From Nematostella vectensis (Eukaryota; Cnidaria; Anthozoa; Actiniaria; Edwardsiidae): 64,000 nt of DNA. Shown here piece after piece: positions 44,855 to 56,000 of the stretch. The position numbers were made by a program, and so were the translations under genes. A model generated the notes under the pieces. It saw nothing but the letters and a program-made list of their open reading frames with translations. It was not told the origin of the DNA and made no database searches. Location of the stretch: positions 15,114,575 to 15,178,574 of the forward strand of contig NC_064038.1 of NCBI RefSeq assembly GCF_932526225.1, read 5' to 3'. Each line of letters starts with the position of its first letter. The first letter of the stretch is position 1.

Positions 44855-44888
44855 ACGCTAGCGTGACGCTAGCGTTACGCTAGCGTCG
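44855..44888. terminator. ACGCTAGCGT palindrome array, left arm
   Basis: Three overlapping copies of the 10-bp palindrome ACGCTAGCGT between the convergent ends of replicase and integrase. The position suggests a shared transcription end or an inverted-repeat expansion. Element A lacks it at the same place (near 805-815). Confidence 0.45.
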
Positions 44889-45790
44889 CGCTACGCAACT
44901 GCGAACGCGTGAAGCCGTGCTGAGAGTACGCCGTGTAATACAACACTGGCTGTCCGGGCTCCATGACCCTCTTTAGTATTGGGTATACCTTGCTTGTCCA
45001 CCACGGGTCCGTCGCTCGCCGTCGGCCCTTGTCCTGGAGGTCGTTCTCGTTTGCGGCGATGTACACCTCCGTTCCGACTTCTAAGGGGACCATTAAGGGG
45101 GGCTTTTCGGCTTTGAGAGGCACGCGCCTCAGCTTTATGGCGTCTTTAGGCGCAAAGCCAGTCATGCGAGTCTTCGTTGCGTTTATGTCCTAGATGACGA
45201 TTGGCAAAGCAGTAACCCACTCGCGGTTCGTCTCGCCGGATGCAAGCTCCTTCGAGTACTGCGCACGAAAAAAAGCTGTGCCAGCCAGCGATGGAAAGAC
45301 TCGGCGAAAGCTTGGCTCCTGTGGTGCCCTGGCTCAGCCCGTCGGACCTCCACCCCGTGTTCTGTTAGGAGCTTTATGTTAGCACCCTTGAACTCCGTGC
45401 CGTCATCAACCATGAGGACTTTAGGCCATGTGAGAGGTCCCTCTGCATAGATGTCAGCGAGTTCGCGGGAGACGACGGCCGCGCTCTTAGTCCTCAGTGG
45501 GCGGGCGGCTTTATATCGTGAAGCAACGTCAACGACAGTCAGGGCATACTTGTACCCGCGGTAGGTTGGCAAGAATAGCAGGTCCGACTGGTGGATACGG
45601 TTTGGTATCTGCTCCGAGAAGTGGGTGTAGGTAGTCGGAGGAGGGGGTGTCTGTGTGTAGCCCCCGACGGGCTGCGAACTTACCCACTTGCGCACTCGAT
45701 CTATGGAGGCTGAGCCCTTGGGAAGTTTCGCATGCAGAGCGGTCACTCCCTGGAAGTCTCCTCTGGCGTAGTATATAGGACGATGTCGGC
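44885..45790 (-). pseudogene. rve integrase, left arm copy
   Basis: Same protein as at 806-2005. The DDE residues are visible (HQSDLLFLP, MVDDGTEFKG, AFAESFHRWL). The C-terminal SH3-like part (44885-45165) is split from the core by a stop at about 45183-45195 and a poly-A shift near 45270. The N-terminal third is deleted; beyond 45790 the frame is fused to unrelated sequence through the TATACG array. The homology to the right-arm fragment ends near 45270. Confidence 0.78.
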
Positions 45791-45889
45791 AATAATGTAT
45801 CGCGATGTCTCCAACAGGCAGTTGCCGTCTGCTAGTGCAGTGCCGTGGTGGTCTTTCTGAGGCCGGTCTGCAATTATCTGCAATCATCT

Positions 45890-45955
45890 TATACTTATAC
45901 GTATACGTATACTTATACGCATACGTATACGCATACGTATACGTATACGAATACG
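45890..45955. repeat. TATACG/CATACG array, element B left
   Basis: About ten alternating TATACG and CATACG units at a rearrangement junction. It corresponds to 2008-2040 of element A with flanking deletions. Confidence 0.85.
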
Positions 45956-45959
45956 TCGC

Positions 45960-46200
45960 GCTCAGAGCCTTGCCTTTGGCGCGGTTGATTGTTCCCACGA
46001 TGGACTCGGCCGTGTGGTGCCCGGCTGGCAGAGTAGCGATGGGCGGGAGGGGGCTATAGTCGTTATCTGATGCTCCCGCTCGAGATTATACCGGCTGTTA
46101 AACAGCGAGCACTGCCGAAGCGCCACGAAGCTTGGGCGCCTTATCAGCTGCTCGAAGAAGAGCGTCAGTTTGCCTGACGGTAAACGCAGCATGTAGGACC
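45960..46200 (-). pseudogene. Remnant of an unrecognised viral gene
   Basis: A fragment readable on the minus strand (MLRLPSGKLTLFFEQLI..., then a shift to AGHHTAESIVGTINRA). It has no counterpart in element A and no recognised domain. It is oriented away from the next gene at 46248, so it may be an original divergent gene of the left end, now cut off by the inversion. Confidence 0.4.
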
Positions 46201-46247
46201 ACCATTGTGTTGAACATAGCCCGCCTACGTGTTTAATAGGGCTCAGC

Positions 46248-47690
46248 ATGGATTGGGAAGGCTGGCAGATGCTGAACGAGGTTCCCCGAAGGAAGGAGGA
46301 GGAGACGAAGAAGGCGGCAGTTGCGGTGGGAGTCTCTATAGCCGAACATATCAAGCACACTATAGCCGAACAAGTCCAACGCGCAAAAACCGGTTTCCCT
46401 ATGTCTCTGACCCTCGCGCAAAAGCTGCTCTACACCGTGCCCGCGACCCCCGTGGAGAGCACGGCCTCACTCACGCAGCTGGAGATACACGTGGCTGAGG
46501 ACAAATCATTCACGACTAGGGTCCGAGACATATTCAAAGAGACAGTAGTCACGCACAAGTCCGCCAAGGAGTCTCGCCGGTGGCTATCGGAGCCTTCCTA
46601 CGGGTACTGGCCACAGCAACTCAACTTTGCGGTCTGGTGCGCAACCGCCGGATGTGGGGTGTCCCTAGTCGACCCCGCTTTCGCCACACTCCCCTCTGTC
46701 ATCAGGGGATTTCTAAGGTTTCACGTCTACTTTACCACCCGGAGGATACTCTACGAGCTCGGCGCCCCCTGCCTGGCGACAGCCCGTTCACGCAAAAAGG
46801 TAACCCCTACAAGAAGGCCGCTTTCGAGCGTCTATGTATAGAGTTCGGTTTGCCGCGTAAGCCAGACTTCCGATGGAAAGGCGGGCGGAACCACGGGCTA
46901 GGCGATGTGTTTGTGTTCTACCCGGGGGAGGGGTATCGCAACGTGCACGTGATCCGTGGCTACGACACGGCGGCGGACGAGTACCCGAGCCACCTCAATC
47001 TGTTTAGCGACGAAGATGGGACGTACAATAGTGGGAAGCAGGTGGGTTACATACGCAACGACGGCCACGGGGGCGTGCAATATAGCTGGTTTGCGCCTCC
47101 CAAAGGCGAGGCGCTGACAAAAGCAGGGCTAGGAAGACTCGACCGCTCGGTCGAGGCGTTCGTCTATACAGTGCTTTGCGCGCAGGTAAACGTCCGTTCC
47201 TCCATCGCAGGGGCCGGTGGGCCGGCCATGGAGGCGCAGGCGGAGTTCACGAAGCTGCTCGAAGACGCGATCATAGAAAACGACATCGCTCAAAGCGTGA
47301 AAAGGTACCAGTTAGCCGCGCAGGAGGCCAAGGTGAGACTGAGTCTTGCGTTCGCACCAGGAGTGTGGCTGATGCCGAGCGATCTGGTGATAAACACACA
47401 AAGCGTCGTGGGCTACAACAATAAGCTGCAGAAAGCCACGGACTCCATGACGCTCGGCGCAAACGCGATCAACACCGAGACAAAGCCAATCGGTGCTCAT
47501 AACATGGCCGGTGGGCATCCTAAGGTGCAACACGGGATCAGCCGCGTGCCGTCCCGGCGGCAAAGCAAGGATTCCGCCCCTGCGAAAGTGCACGCAGAGG
47601 GCGCGGCCCCTGCCTCCTCTCCACGTGCGCACGCTGCGCATAGCATGTCGGGCGAAAAGAGTGACCACACCGCCCTCAAGGGCGAGGAGA
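46248..47690 (+). pseudogene. Large structural-type protein, one frameshift
   Basis: Starts at the ATG at 46248 (MDWEGWQMLNE). An N-terminal charged helix is followed by an aromatic/Cys-containing block (YWPQQLNFAVWCATAGCGVS, 46597-46660). A frameshift near 46770-46800 leads to a second frame with conserved-looking blocks (NHGLGDVFVFYPGEGYRN; YNSGKQVGYIRNDGHGG; GLGRLDRSVEAFVYTVL) and ends around 47690. Read-through beyond that is antisense to the next gene. Function unknown. Size, lack of enzyme motifs and position point to a virion or assembly protein. Element A keeps only its first codons (5571-5628). Confidence 0.5.
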
Positions 47691-48457
47691 GCGACTTGCC
47701 GAGCGACGTCACAATGGCTGCGATCGTCGTCGCTACGGCCAATCCGATAGCGGTGACGGTAAAGCCGTACTTTTTGAAGATGGCTTTGATGCGCTCTCTT
47801 AGCGGCTTTTGGTTCTCGAGCTCCCGGTTTTCGCGTTCTAGTTCGTCAATCTCGTACAGCCTCTCCTCGTTGCGCTCACGGGCCTCTTGGCGGCGACAAT
47901 CTGACGTGTTAGGGTCGTCGATGGTCTCCCTGTCTGCGGCTACCACCCCTTGCAGCTCTTGGACTCGTTCTGTGTTCTCCTGGATGACCGAGTCTACCTC
48001 TGCCACGGGCCCCATCGCCAGCTTGAAGCCTTTCAGATTTGCAACGTACTGTCGGACGCTCCCGTTCTTATTGAACAGCGGACTTGGTTTAGTCCAACCT
48101 CTTCCTGGGCCGAGTTCACGAACCTGTATTAGCGTCTTCCCCTCCAGTCTGACTGGAACCGTATCAGATCCTCGTTAAGGTCTGGGTATTCCTTCCTGTG
48201 GGACAGGAGAGCGAGTCTTGTCGCTGCATCCCCTGTGATGAACAAGGTTTCAGCGCTTGCCGTTCCTGCGGTTTGCGTTGCGCTTCGCGAAGCCATGCTA
48301 TGCGCAGCATGCATACGCGATGACGTGCTCGTCATTGGGATCGGCTCCTCATCGTCGGGGTTGAACGGGATAAGGGCGTCGTCTCCTCGTTCCCCGCTCC
48401 GCGATCGGCGGACGCACCCGGCAAGGTATCGTCAATGTCAACGTCAACGTCACCCAT
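47690..48457 (-). pseudogene. Coiled-coil membrane protein of virus-like element, frameshifted
   Basis: The start ATG is probably at 48457 (MGDVDVDIDD). One shift lies near 48370, before a DEEPIPM stretch, and another near 48140. The middle is a strong coiled coil (RNEERLYEIDELERENREL, about 47860-47910). It is followed by RIKAIFKKYGF and a hydrophobic helix (TVTAIGLAVATTIAAIVTSL, 47700-47760). It is convergent with the gene at 46248 and its tail is replaced by junction sequence. A palindromic mini-insertion near 48250-48275 codes an AGTASA peptide. A minor virion membrane protein is possible but not shown. Confidence 0.5.
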
Positions 48458-48540
48458 GATGCGTGCGCATAACTCGTGCTATGCTATGTTATACATGTCT
48501 AACAGTCCGCACTATAGCCACGCGACTTCGTACTTATGTG

Positions 48541-48554
48541 CATATACGTATACG
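48541..48554 (+). promoter_or_regulatory. TATACG motif just upstream of capsid-like gene
   Basis: CATATACGTATACG immediately precedes the ATG at 48555. It is a shorter version of the arrays upstream of P1. Confidence 0.4.
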
Positions 48555-49800
48555 ATGTCAGTCAGCTATAAACTTGACCCCCAACGAACACCCAGAATTC
48601 CTCTGGGGTTGAAAGCCGAGAGAACTGTTCACCGGGTCACTCTCAACCCGTCGACGGCCTCCCCAGGCGAGACGCTATATGTGGCGGTCCCAAAGCTATC
48701 GGAAGGCGTCACGCTCGTGCCTGGCTCCTTGAGGGTCGGTCTCGATCTCTCCGTCTCAGGCCATGCGAATAATACCGTCGTGAACAACGTCGGCCGAAAT
48801 CTCGTGAGCTGCCTGAAAATCACGTTTGCAGGAGAAACGCTCCAGGACACCAACCGCCAAGACGTCTTCAAGACGTATGAGGAGCTTTACCTGTCCAAGG
48901 TCGAGAGAGAGGACCGCCTGGAGCAGGGCATACAGTCAGAAAACATGCGCAAGCTTTGCTCCAAGGCTGGCGATAAAGCGACCAGTAACGCCAAGGAGTT
49001 CGCTCTAAACGCCGCCCACGGGGCGAGGTACACCATCCCGCTAGACCATTCTCTGCTGACGGACCTCGGCGTGCTGTACCCAAGGGCGCTCTCCGAGGCG
49101 CTGCTCTTCGAGATCACGTTCGCAGCGGTTGATCGGGTAGTAGTTGGAAGCGATGCTACCAAATTATCCTATGGCATCAAAAATCTAGAGCTGAAGTACG
49201 AAAGCCTTAGGGACGACAACCTCGCCCGGTCTGCAGCCGCCGCCTACCAAAACGGCACAACGTTCTTCTACGAGCAAGTGAACCTTCACAAGACCGTCGT
49301 GATTAACAAAAGGGACGGACAGCATAATCAACGAGAGTGTCAACCTGCCGCGTAGGTCTCTGAGTGGCCTGTTGCTCCTCTTTGTGGAGCCATACACGGC
49401 AGGGGCTCGTGAGAAGTTCGTGAGAAGTTCGTGTAACCCGACATCAAGAGCGTTCGCGTTACAATCGACGGCATGCCAGGGGCTGCGCCCCACGGATTTC
49501 TGGAGGGAGGCGAAAAGGCGGTTCGTCCGCCCCTCCCCCGGGGGGGGGGGGGGGGGCACAGCGGAGCGCCCGCCGCCCCGGCAATCGGCCCCGAGTCGTT
49601 CTATGGCGATAACAAGTTTGCTCTTTGGATCGACCTTCGAACGACGGACGACAGTGCTATCCATGGGGGTGGTCTCCGATTGGTCAATACCCGCGACGGT
49701 GTGCACCTCGAGATAAAACGCACGGCGAGCGGCACGGGTACTGTAAACTGTCACGTGTTTGTGGTGGCCGACGCCCAGATGAACCTTTATGAACGGACAG
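48555..49800 (+). pseudogene. Major capsid-like (probable double jelly-roll) protein, copy B
   Basis: ATG at 48555. The N-terminal 250 codons are open (48555-49320), with beta-type segments ([39 protein letters not shown]) and the block TYEELYLSKVEREDR. A frameshift near 49320 precedes RRSLSGLLLLFVEPYTAGAR. Another shift, at a short duplication (GAGAAGTTCGT twice, 49410-49430), precedes the C-terminal block with a G-run (49541-49555) and LWIDLRTTDD. It directly precedes the packaging ATPase, as capsid genes do in these viruses. The fold is inferred; a structure prediction would settle it. Confidence 0.58.
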
Positions 49801-49839
49801 CTAGAGTCAATACAATACTGAGCACATACGCCGGAGCGT

Positions 49840-50310
49840 ATGTGGGCCCGACGTCATGCGGGAAGACATAATTCGGGGCAAGTTTGACTACGTCGTACTC
49901 GTGTGCCCTACCTTTGTCTACAACAAAACATACGACGGCTTCGGCGAGGGCGACAATCGCCTGTTTGTCATCGCACCTGAGGCGGGTCAGATCGACATAC
50001 TGCTGAGGTTTCTCTCCGCTCTCTTCGAAGGCACTAATACGCTAATCATACTAGGCGACTGTGCGGCCTCGAAAGACGTAAAGGGCGCTCTGACCAGCTC
50101 GTCAACTTGGCGTTCAGCGCGCGCCACGTGGGTATTAGCGTGTGGGTGATCACGCAGCAGCTCACCAGCATAACGAAGCCGTTCCGCGAGAACATCGCGG
50201 CCCTGGTGGTCTTCTATACCCCGAGCAAGGCGGACATGAAAGCTATCCTGCATGACTACGGCGCGGAGCTCTCAGAAGAGAAGATGAAAGAGTACATGAA
50301 GGCCCTCTAG
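49840..50310 (+). pseudogene. A32/FtsK-like packaging ATPase, copy B
   Basis: Walker A (VGPTSCGKT, 49845-49871) is followed by an immediate stop because about 31 bp of the next helix are deleted. The rest of the ATPase continues in frame at 49875-50140 with a changed Walker B (LIILGDC, first acidic residue lost to Gly). A frameshift near 50090 leads to the VWVITQQLTSITKPF part. It follows the capsid-like gene without a gap. The family is clear; the copy is dead. Confidence 0.75.
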
Positions 50311-50900
50311 ACGAAAAAGTTCTCGAAGTTAGAGTTTTGCTTGTGTCACCCTTATACCATCGCCCTAGTTGAACGTTAACCACCGCCCTAGGGCATAACG
50401 TGCGCTGCAACTTAGCCACGGCATGATGAGCGACGAATACTTTGAGAGTCTTCTTGAAGGGGGCGCCGCCGGCCTCCCGGCCGTCGAGTCGTTGGGCTGC
50501 TCGACGCATCCCGCCGGAACGGCAACCGGAGGTGAGCAAACTGAGATAGCAGACGCGAGGGAGAAACTCGCGATTCTCGTAGCCTCGGGGAAGTCGAGAG
50601 AAATGGTAGGCAAGGCCCTGACTCACGACGACGCAGCAGCTCACCAGCATCACGAAACCGTTCCGCGAGAACATCGCGGCCCTGGTGGTCTTCTATACCC
50701 CGAGCAAGGCGGACATGTAAGCTAGCCTGCATGACTACGGCGCGGAGCTCTCAGAAGAGAAGATGAAAGAGTACATGAAGGCCCTCAAGACGAAAAAGTT
50801 CTCGAAGTTAGAGTTTTGCTTGCGTCACCCTTATACCATCGCCCTAGTTGAAGGGTAAGCGCAGTAAACCACCGCCCACGTATACGTATACGTATACGCA
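50140..50900 (+). repeat. Tandem duplication: ATPase tail plus P1 start
   Basis: The segment ATPase C-terminus (50140-50390) plus first 70 codons of P1 (50424-50632) is followed by a second ATPase C-terminus (50633-50870) before the full P1 at 50951. The first P1 start lacks the TATACG array and has a 9-bp palindromic insertion near 50510. Confidence 0.75.
50424..50632 (+). pseudogene. Duplicated 5' part of P1
   Basis: Begins MMSDEYFESLLEGGAAGL and runs in frame to the duplicated ATPase tail. Relative to the other copies it carries the extra residues AGT from the CGCCGGAACGG mini-insertion. Confidence 0.7.
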
Positions 50901-50902
50901 TC
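50878..50902 (+). promoter_or_regulatory. TATACG array upstream of P1, element B
   Basis: Three to four TATACG units about 50 bp before the P1 ATG, equivalent to 3814-3846. Confidence 0.5.
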
Positions 50903-50950
50903 GATCACACCGCCCTCAAGGCGGAACACACGTGTTGCACCCTAGGGTGC

Positions 50951-51499
50951 ATGATGAGCGACGAGAGTCTTCTTGAGGGGGGCGCCGCCGGCCTCCCGTC
51001 TGTCGAGTCGTTGGGCTGCTCGACGCAGCCAGCTACCGGAGGTGAGCAAACTGAGATAGCAGACGCGAGGGAGAAACTTGCGATTCTCGTAGCCTCGGGG
51101 AAGTCGAGAGAAATGGTAGACAAGGCCCTGAATCACGACGACGTCAAACGCATGAGCGCCGACGAGGTGAGGGAGTACGAGAGGCGATACGAGACCGCTC
51201 TAGCAAGCCGGACTACAGACGCCCTGGCAGACAGCTTTCTGAAGCTTACGACCAAGCTAGTAGGCATGGCGCTGCCGATAGACAGTGTGGTCGATCTTCA
51301 CAATGACCTAGTGTCCGACTACATCATCAACAACGAGCTTCGCACATTGTGCGGAAGCCTGTCTCTACGCTGCGGTCGTTTGATGGCTTTAGCCGCCGTG
51401 GCGTTACACATAGCACGTCATGTAAACACCAACGGAACGGCAAGCGCTGACGCGCGGTGTCAACGCGAGGTAGCAGCCGCGGACTCACCAGTGGTTTGA
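50951..51499 (+). CDS. Conserved small protein P1, copy B
   Basis: An open frame of 182 residues, colinear with 3160-3762 but lacking a YFE tripeptide near the start and ending earlier at a stop after SPVV. It shares the helical charged core. A mini-insertion near 51434 codes NGTASADAR. One of the few intact frames of element B. Function unknown; it stays beside the ATPase and the membrane-protein genes in both elements. Confidence 0.55.
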   Translation: MMSDESLLEGGAAGLPSVESLGCSTQPATGGEQTEIADAREKLAILVASGKSREMVDKALNHDDVKRMSADEVREYERRYETALASRTTDALADSFLKLTTKLVGMALPIDSVVDLHNDLVSDYIINNELRTLCGSLSLRCGRLMALAAVALHIARHVNTNGTASADARCQREVAAADSPVV

Positions 51500-51626
51500 A
51501 TGCCGGAACGGCACACGGACAGTGGCGAGTCTGCCATCCCAGAGTAGACGTTCATTTGAAAGCTTGCCACTTCTTCTACCACTTGGTACCAAGTAGTTGA
51601 CACCGCGTGTGTGTTGACACACACAA

Positions 51627-52235
51627 ATGGAGGAACCTCAAGGAAGTACTAGTGCCCAGCCTGCCGGGACGTCAGCGGAACCTGACGAGTAAGCTGCTCA
51701 AGAACCTGCACGTACGCCTTCGGCGTTTGCGGAGAGAATCACGAGCCCCGAACCACCCGCGACCCGACCTAAACACCCTGGGCGAGTCGAAGCTGGAAGG
51801 TGCTTGGCAAAGTGGAACCGAATTAACAGAGCGAAGAAAGAGACACTTCGTGTCGTGCAGTGGCCGGTGGCCCCGGGGCCGAGCGAGCCGCAGGGACGCG
51901 AGGGCTTGCGCGCCGACGATGCCTTCGGCATCACACACACACCAGTCCTGGGAATCAACTCTGCCTGGTCGGCTAGCTCGGTTATTGGGGTCGCTGGTCT
52001 TCTAGTGTCATTGTTCGGCCTCTACACACGTAGGCGGGAGCTAGCTGCCGCGTTCACTCACACACCAGCTGTTAACCAGCGAGCTACCGATCCGCATGCT
52101 ACCGAAGGTACCGACGACGTGACTCCCCCCGCAAGGCCGCCGCTGTCGGCCGCACAGCAGACCAAGGACCGCGTTCCGGCGACAGCGCTTTGCGCTCCCG
52201 GACAATGCAAATCTCGGCTGTTATCCATGGAGTAA
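51627..52235 (+). pseudogene. Pro/Thr-rich single-pass membrane protein, copy B
   Basis: Homologue of 2489-3106. ATG at 51627, early stop after the PAGTSAEPDE segment near 51690, then shifts to the frame 51804-52235, which keeps the membrane segment (SASSVIGVAGLLVSLFGLY) and TRRRELAAAF. Ends SRLLSME like copy A. Confidence 0.55.
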
Positions 52236-52297
52236 GCAGACATTTAGACACGAGGACCCCATCCATATCCGCACGTCCGTGGATATATATACATATA

Positions 52298-52525
52298 ATG
52301 TCGACGACGCAGCAGAGCAAGATTACGAAGACCATCACCGACGCCGCAGTCATTACCGGCCTCGTAGACGGTATCGGCTGGGTTGGGCGCAAGGTCTTGC
52401 GCGAGGACTTCACCAAAGACCCCTCCGCGAACGCCATGAACTACGCAAAAAAAATGACTGCCGCCGTTGCAGGTGCTGTCGCTTTGAAGGGTTACCTTGA
52501 GGACCAGAAGATCCTGCCCATGTAG
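52298..52525 (+). CDS. Small protein with hydrophobic segments
   Basis: 75 residues from the ATG at 52298, with a TATA-like GGATATATATACATA just upstream (52281-52295). Contains AAVITGLVDGIGWVGR and MTAAVAGAVALKG, two short Gly/Ala hydrophobic stretches, and Lys-rich ends. Element A has lost this gene in a clean deletion of about 300 bp. Function unknown. Confidence 0.5.
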   Translation: MSTTQQSKITKTITDAAVITGLVDGIGWVGRKVLREDFTKDPSANAMNYAKKMTAAVAGAVALKGYLEDQKILPM

Positions 52526-52602
52526 TAGTGTACGGTGGCACATGTAGGCCGTGTATTAGACTCGTGTTCACGTACACACAGCACGTGAAGTGTGCTTAGC
52601 AC

Positions 52603-53066
52603 AAACATGGCCTCTATCGCCTATTTCGTGCGCAGTACTCGAAGGAGCTTGCATCCGGCAAGACAAACTGCGAGTGGGTTACTGCTTTGCCAATCGTCAT
52701 CTCGGACATAAACGCAACGAAGACTCGTATGACTGGCTTTGCGCCTAAGGACGCCATAAAGCTGAGGCGCGTGCCTCTCAAAGCCGAAAAGCCCCCCTTA
52801 GAGGTCCCCTTAGAGGTCGGAACGGAGGTGTACATCGCCGTAAACGAGGAAGACCTTCAGGACAAGGGCCGACGGCGGGCGACGGACCCGTGGTGGACAA
52901 GCAAGGTATACCCAATACTAAAGAGGGTCATGGAGCCCGGACAGCCAGTGTTGTATTACACGGCGTACTCTAAGCACGGCTTCACGCGTTCGCAGTTGCG
53001 TAGCTTGACGCCAGCGCGACCAAAAATGTCTGCTGGTCGCGCTAGCGTCACCCTAGCGTCACGCTA
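52603..53066 (+). pseudogene. rve integrase C-terminus, right arm
   Basis: Begins with the first codons of the small membrane gene (MASI at 52604), then jumps to the integrase C-terminal third. Contains the SH3-like part with WWTSKVYPILKRV. The catalytic core is absent. It is convergent with the right-arm replicase. Confidence 0.7.
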
Positions 53067-53072
53067 GCGTGA
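53012..53072. terminator. Stem-loop and CTAGCGT array, right arm
   Basis: A stem GCGCGACC / GGTCGCGC (53014-53021 with 53035-53042) followed by three CTAGCGT units. It lies between convergent gene ends, like the array at 44855-44888. Confidence 0.45.
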
Positions 53073-54480
53073 TCAGTGCTTGTGCCTTCTATTGCAGCTA
53101 AGGCACGTGAGTCTGACATTCCACTTGTAGTGACCCTGGCTGTCGTCTAGCCTGTCGATACTGAAGCATTGGGGATGACTCTTGGTGTACCCCTGAAGCA
53201 GAAGCTGAGTGCCACAGACCGTGCACTTCTTTTCCGCGTCAGCAATCATGCCGAGTACGTGGTCCACCGTCAGAACGTGGTGTGGCCCCGTGTACTTTGT
53301 GCGACCCTTTTGCCTGTCGTCTATAGCGTATCGCTTGATTCGCGCTATAATGAGCTCTTCACTGGGCGTAGCCTGCAGCCCTGTGGGAACCAAGGCACCG
53401 GGGGTGTCATCGGGGGGGATCACGCGGACTATCTGGTCGGCGAGCCGCACGCGGGAGTTGCCGGTGTATACAGCATTCGTGATCCAGCCCTCTAAGCTGT
53501 GGTCTATGATGAACAAACGTCTTGGAGTCTGGATAGTCTTGCCCTGCACCCGGTGGACTGTCCCCCAGCTCGCGTATTTTCACTCGAGGGGAAGCCCGTT
53601 AAGGACCACGCCGAGAGGAACCTCGACTATCGTGCCATTGTACGCGTCGACCTTCTCACCCCTTTTGCCTGGCACGGGCACCGGCCGCCCTTGCTTGCGA
53701 TAACGATGCGCGACGCTAGGATCGGGGTCAAAGCGGATGGTTGCTGGCAATCGGGGGTAGTTTTTCCTGTGGTGCTCTACCAATCGCTGCTGAACAAGGG
53801 CCCCCATCTTGTTGGTCGAGCCCACCCACATATCGATCGATCGATCGCTCGATCGCCGCGACAAACGCCACCCCATCCCACTCCTCTCGAAACACCTCAA
53901 GCTGTTAGGAGTCTGGCTGACACCAAATCCGGCCCTTTATGTCGTGTAGCCTGGAGGAGGGCGCGGCAGAGCCGCAGTCTCATGTACTGTACGGCTTTCC
54001 GCAGTCTTCACACAGGCAGCGGTAGTCGGACTCGAACCAGCGGATGTTCCCTTGTGCCCACTCCTTGAGAATATCGTGAGGCCCCTCTTTATCTCCCCAG
54101 GGCGGGACCTGCCCATAGTCGCCACAACACACTACCTGACACGGCCGCGTGGCGAGATACCCTAGGATGGCGCGTAGCACTTTAGTCTGTACCTTACAGC
54201 ACTCGTCAATGATGATTACTTCTGCGAGACGGTCGAGTTTGTGCCCCAGCTCGGAAGGTCTCCACTCCTCTATCGGCTTCTCCTCTGGTATATCAGAGGT
54301 AGTGGTGGTAGGTTTGAGCCTTCACCGCGAGGCGCGGGTTGTTGCGATGGTCGTGGGCGAGGTCGTTCTCGGGGGTGAGCACCACAACGTTGCGGCCGCG
54401 GAACATGCTCACCGCCCTCTCGGTCTTCCCCGATCCTCCCTGGCCGGCTAGATACATCCTTGCAGAGGTTGCGGCCACTA
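53073..54480 (-). pseudogene. Replicase SF1 helicase and HNH region, right arm
   Basis: Best-preserved helicase copy. Walker A GQGGSGKT is near 54445-54460, Walker B IIIDEC near 54215. A CCGDYGQVPPW motif III is near 54110. Motifs V-VI are in the frame 53073-53549. The HNH finger keeps both Cys pairs (CTVCG near 53215, CLSCN near 53100) and IDRLDDS. Frameshifts near 54000-54060 and 53560, a stop after TYHHYL near 54293 and a short CGAT expansion (53832-53855) break it. Confidence 0.78.
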
Positions 54481-56000
54481 GATCGCACGGCAGACTCGGC
54501 GCAGTGCTTGGCTCCCTACCCAAGCACCCCGACCTCTTCGGACCCCAAGCCGCTTCGGGCCGCCACTCGTACCCAGGCTTCTTGTGGCGCCACTCTCCAT
54601 ACCTCGGATTTCGCTCCACGAGCCTCACACCACTCTGCACCACCTTTGCGTATATGGCATCTGTGCACACTCGGAGGACGTCTTCGCGAGGGATCCGCCT
54701 CAACATGCGTCGCAACGCTATGTTTGTGTACGCCAAGACGAAGGCCCTGATATGGTAACATTGTGAGCGCCGGACACCGTCTTTGTATTGGATCAGATGA
54801 GCCCCGTCGGCATGCTCGAAGTTAAGTAAGTGGTCGGTGCCCGCAAGGAGGTTTGTCAGATACGCGGCTTCCTCACGGTCGCGGACTACGATCGAGGACT
54901 CCTCGCCATGGCGAGCGCACTTGCCTACGAAACGGACAGCGAGATCTCGACCCTGCGAGTCTTCGCCGCCGGAGCTGGAGCGGGGGAACTTGATGGAGTC
55001 CTTTTTTCCGACGCTATACAACACCTCCCTCGCCGCGGCCATGACGAGGTCACCCGAGTCTAACAGGTCCTTGAGCTCTGGCGTGGTGATCCAGCCCTTG
55101 TTTTGTTCCAAGTGCTGCCCTACCCTCCCGGAAGTGTAGGGGTGGCAGGCCTTAGAGAACCCCCACTCGGGCAGCTGAATGGCCCCGGTCAGTTGAAGAA
55201 CCTCGCTCAATGGCCGTCCCGCAACATTCGCGATACGATACACGTTCGTAGGGAAGCCGTATTTCTGTACCAAATCAATGGCGTCCGAGGCGCCGCCGAA
55301 GACGCTGTCCTCGCATCCTAGGTACGCCGCACGCATGTCGAAGTGCGCATGAGGCTGCGCCCCTAAGTTTTCCTTGCTATTCCACACTTTGGACTCAACC
55401 TGCGCCGCTCGCCAGACGTCCCTGTATTTAAGAGGCGTTGGCCTGATGTTCTCTCTTTGGGTCCACTTCTTGAAGTGCTCCCATCGAGTGCGTAGCTTCG
55501 GTGTACTCTTGGTAGGCTGGGTGATCATCAGGGAGCCATTGAGGATCATGTCCAGTCTCGTCTTTAAACGCCCTGTCGATAGCCCATCCGTCTTGTCCCG
55601 ATCGGTACAGTTTGCCTTCGTGCGTGACTATAACACGCCCACACAGCCAGACCCTCGTGCTTCTGGGGATCGCCCTGTTTATAAAGCGAATGAGCACCTC
55701 TCGCACTTTCGCCTCGCGCGTTTTTGTGGCGGCACTGGTAGCGCGAGGCGCTGCCTGCCCCTGACATAACGAACGAAGCTCCCTCTCAGACTCGAAGTCT
55801 AGGCCGTGGACGCTCGCGATCGCAGGTGGTTCGGTCGGAAGCTCCGCCCAGGCGTGGTTATTGTGGCAAGGGATGCGGATTTGTGTGTACCCCCTCTCGT
55901 ACTTCCCTGAGTCCCACAGGACGTTGCCCAGGGCGTCCACGGCTACCAGCTTTATCCCGAGCTTCTTTTCCATCTCAAAGAGGTCTTCTTTGGTGCATCC
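54480..56000 (-). pseudogene. Replicase polymerase-palm region, right arm
   Basis: Counterpart of 42180-43480. It keeps the motif C-like VCTDAIYAK with Asp (codon at 54659-54661) and the motif A-like DMRAAYLG near 55330-55360. One frame spans 54293-55549, so polymerase and helicase are read as one protein, supporting a fused replicase. A shift near 55450-55549 separates it from the upstream frame (55428-56204). Confidence 0.6.

Noticed and set aside
47700-48178. C-terminal third of the 532-codon frame starting at 46580
   Set aside because: Antisense to the coiled-coil membrane gene, which has a clear coiled coil and membrane helix on the other strand.
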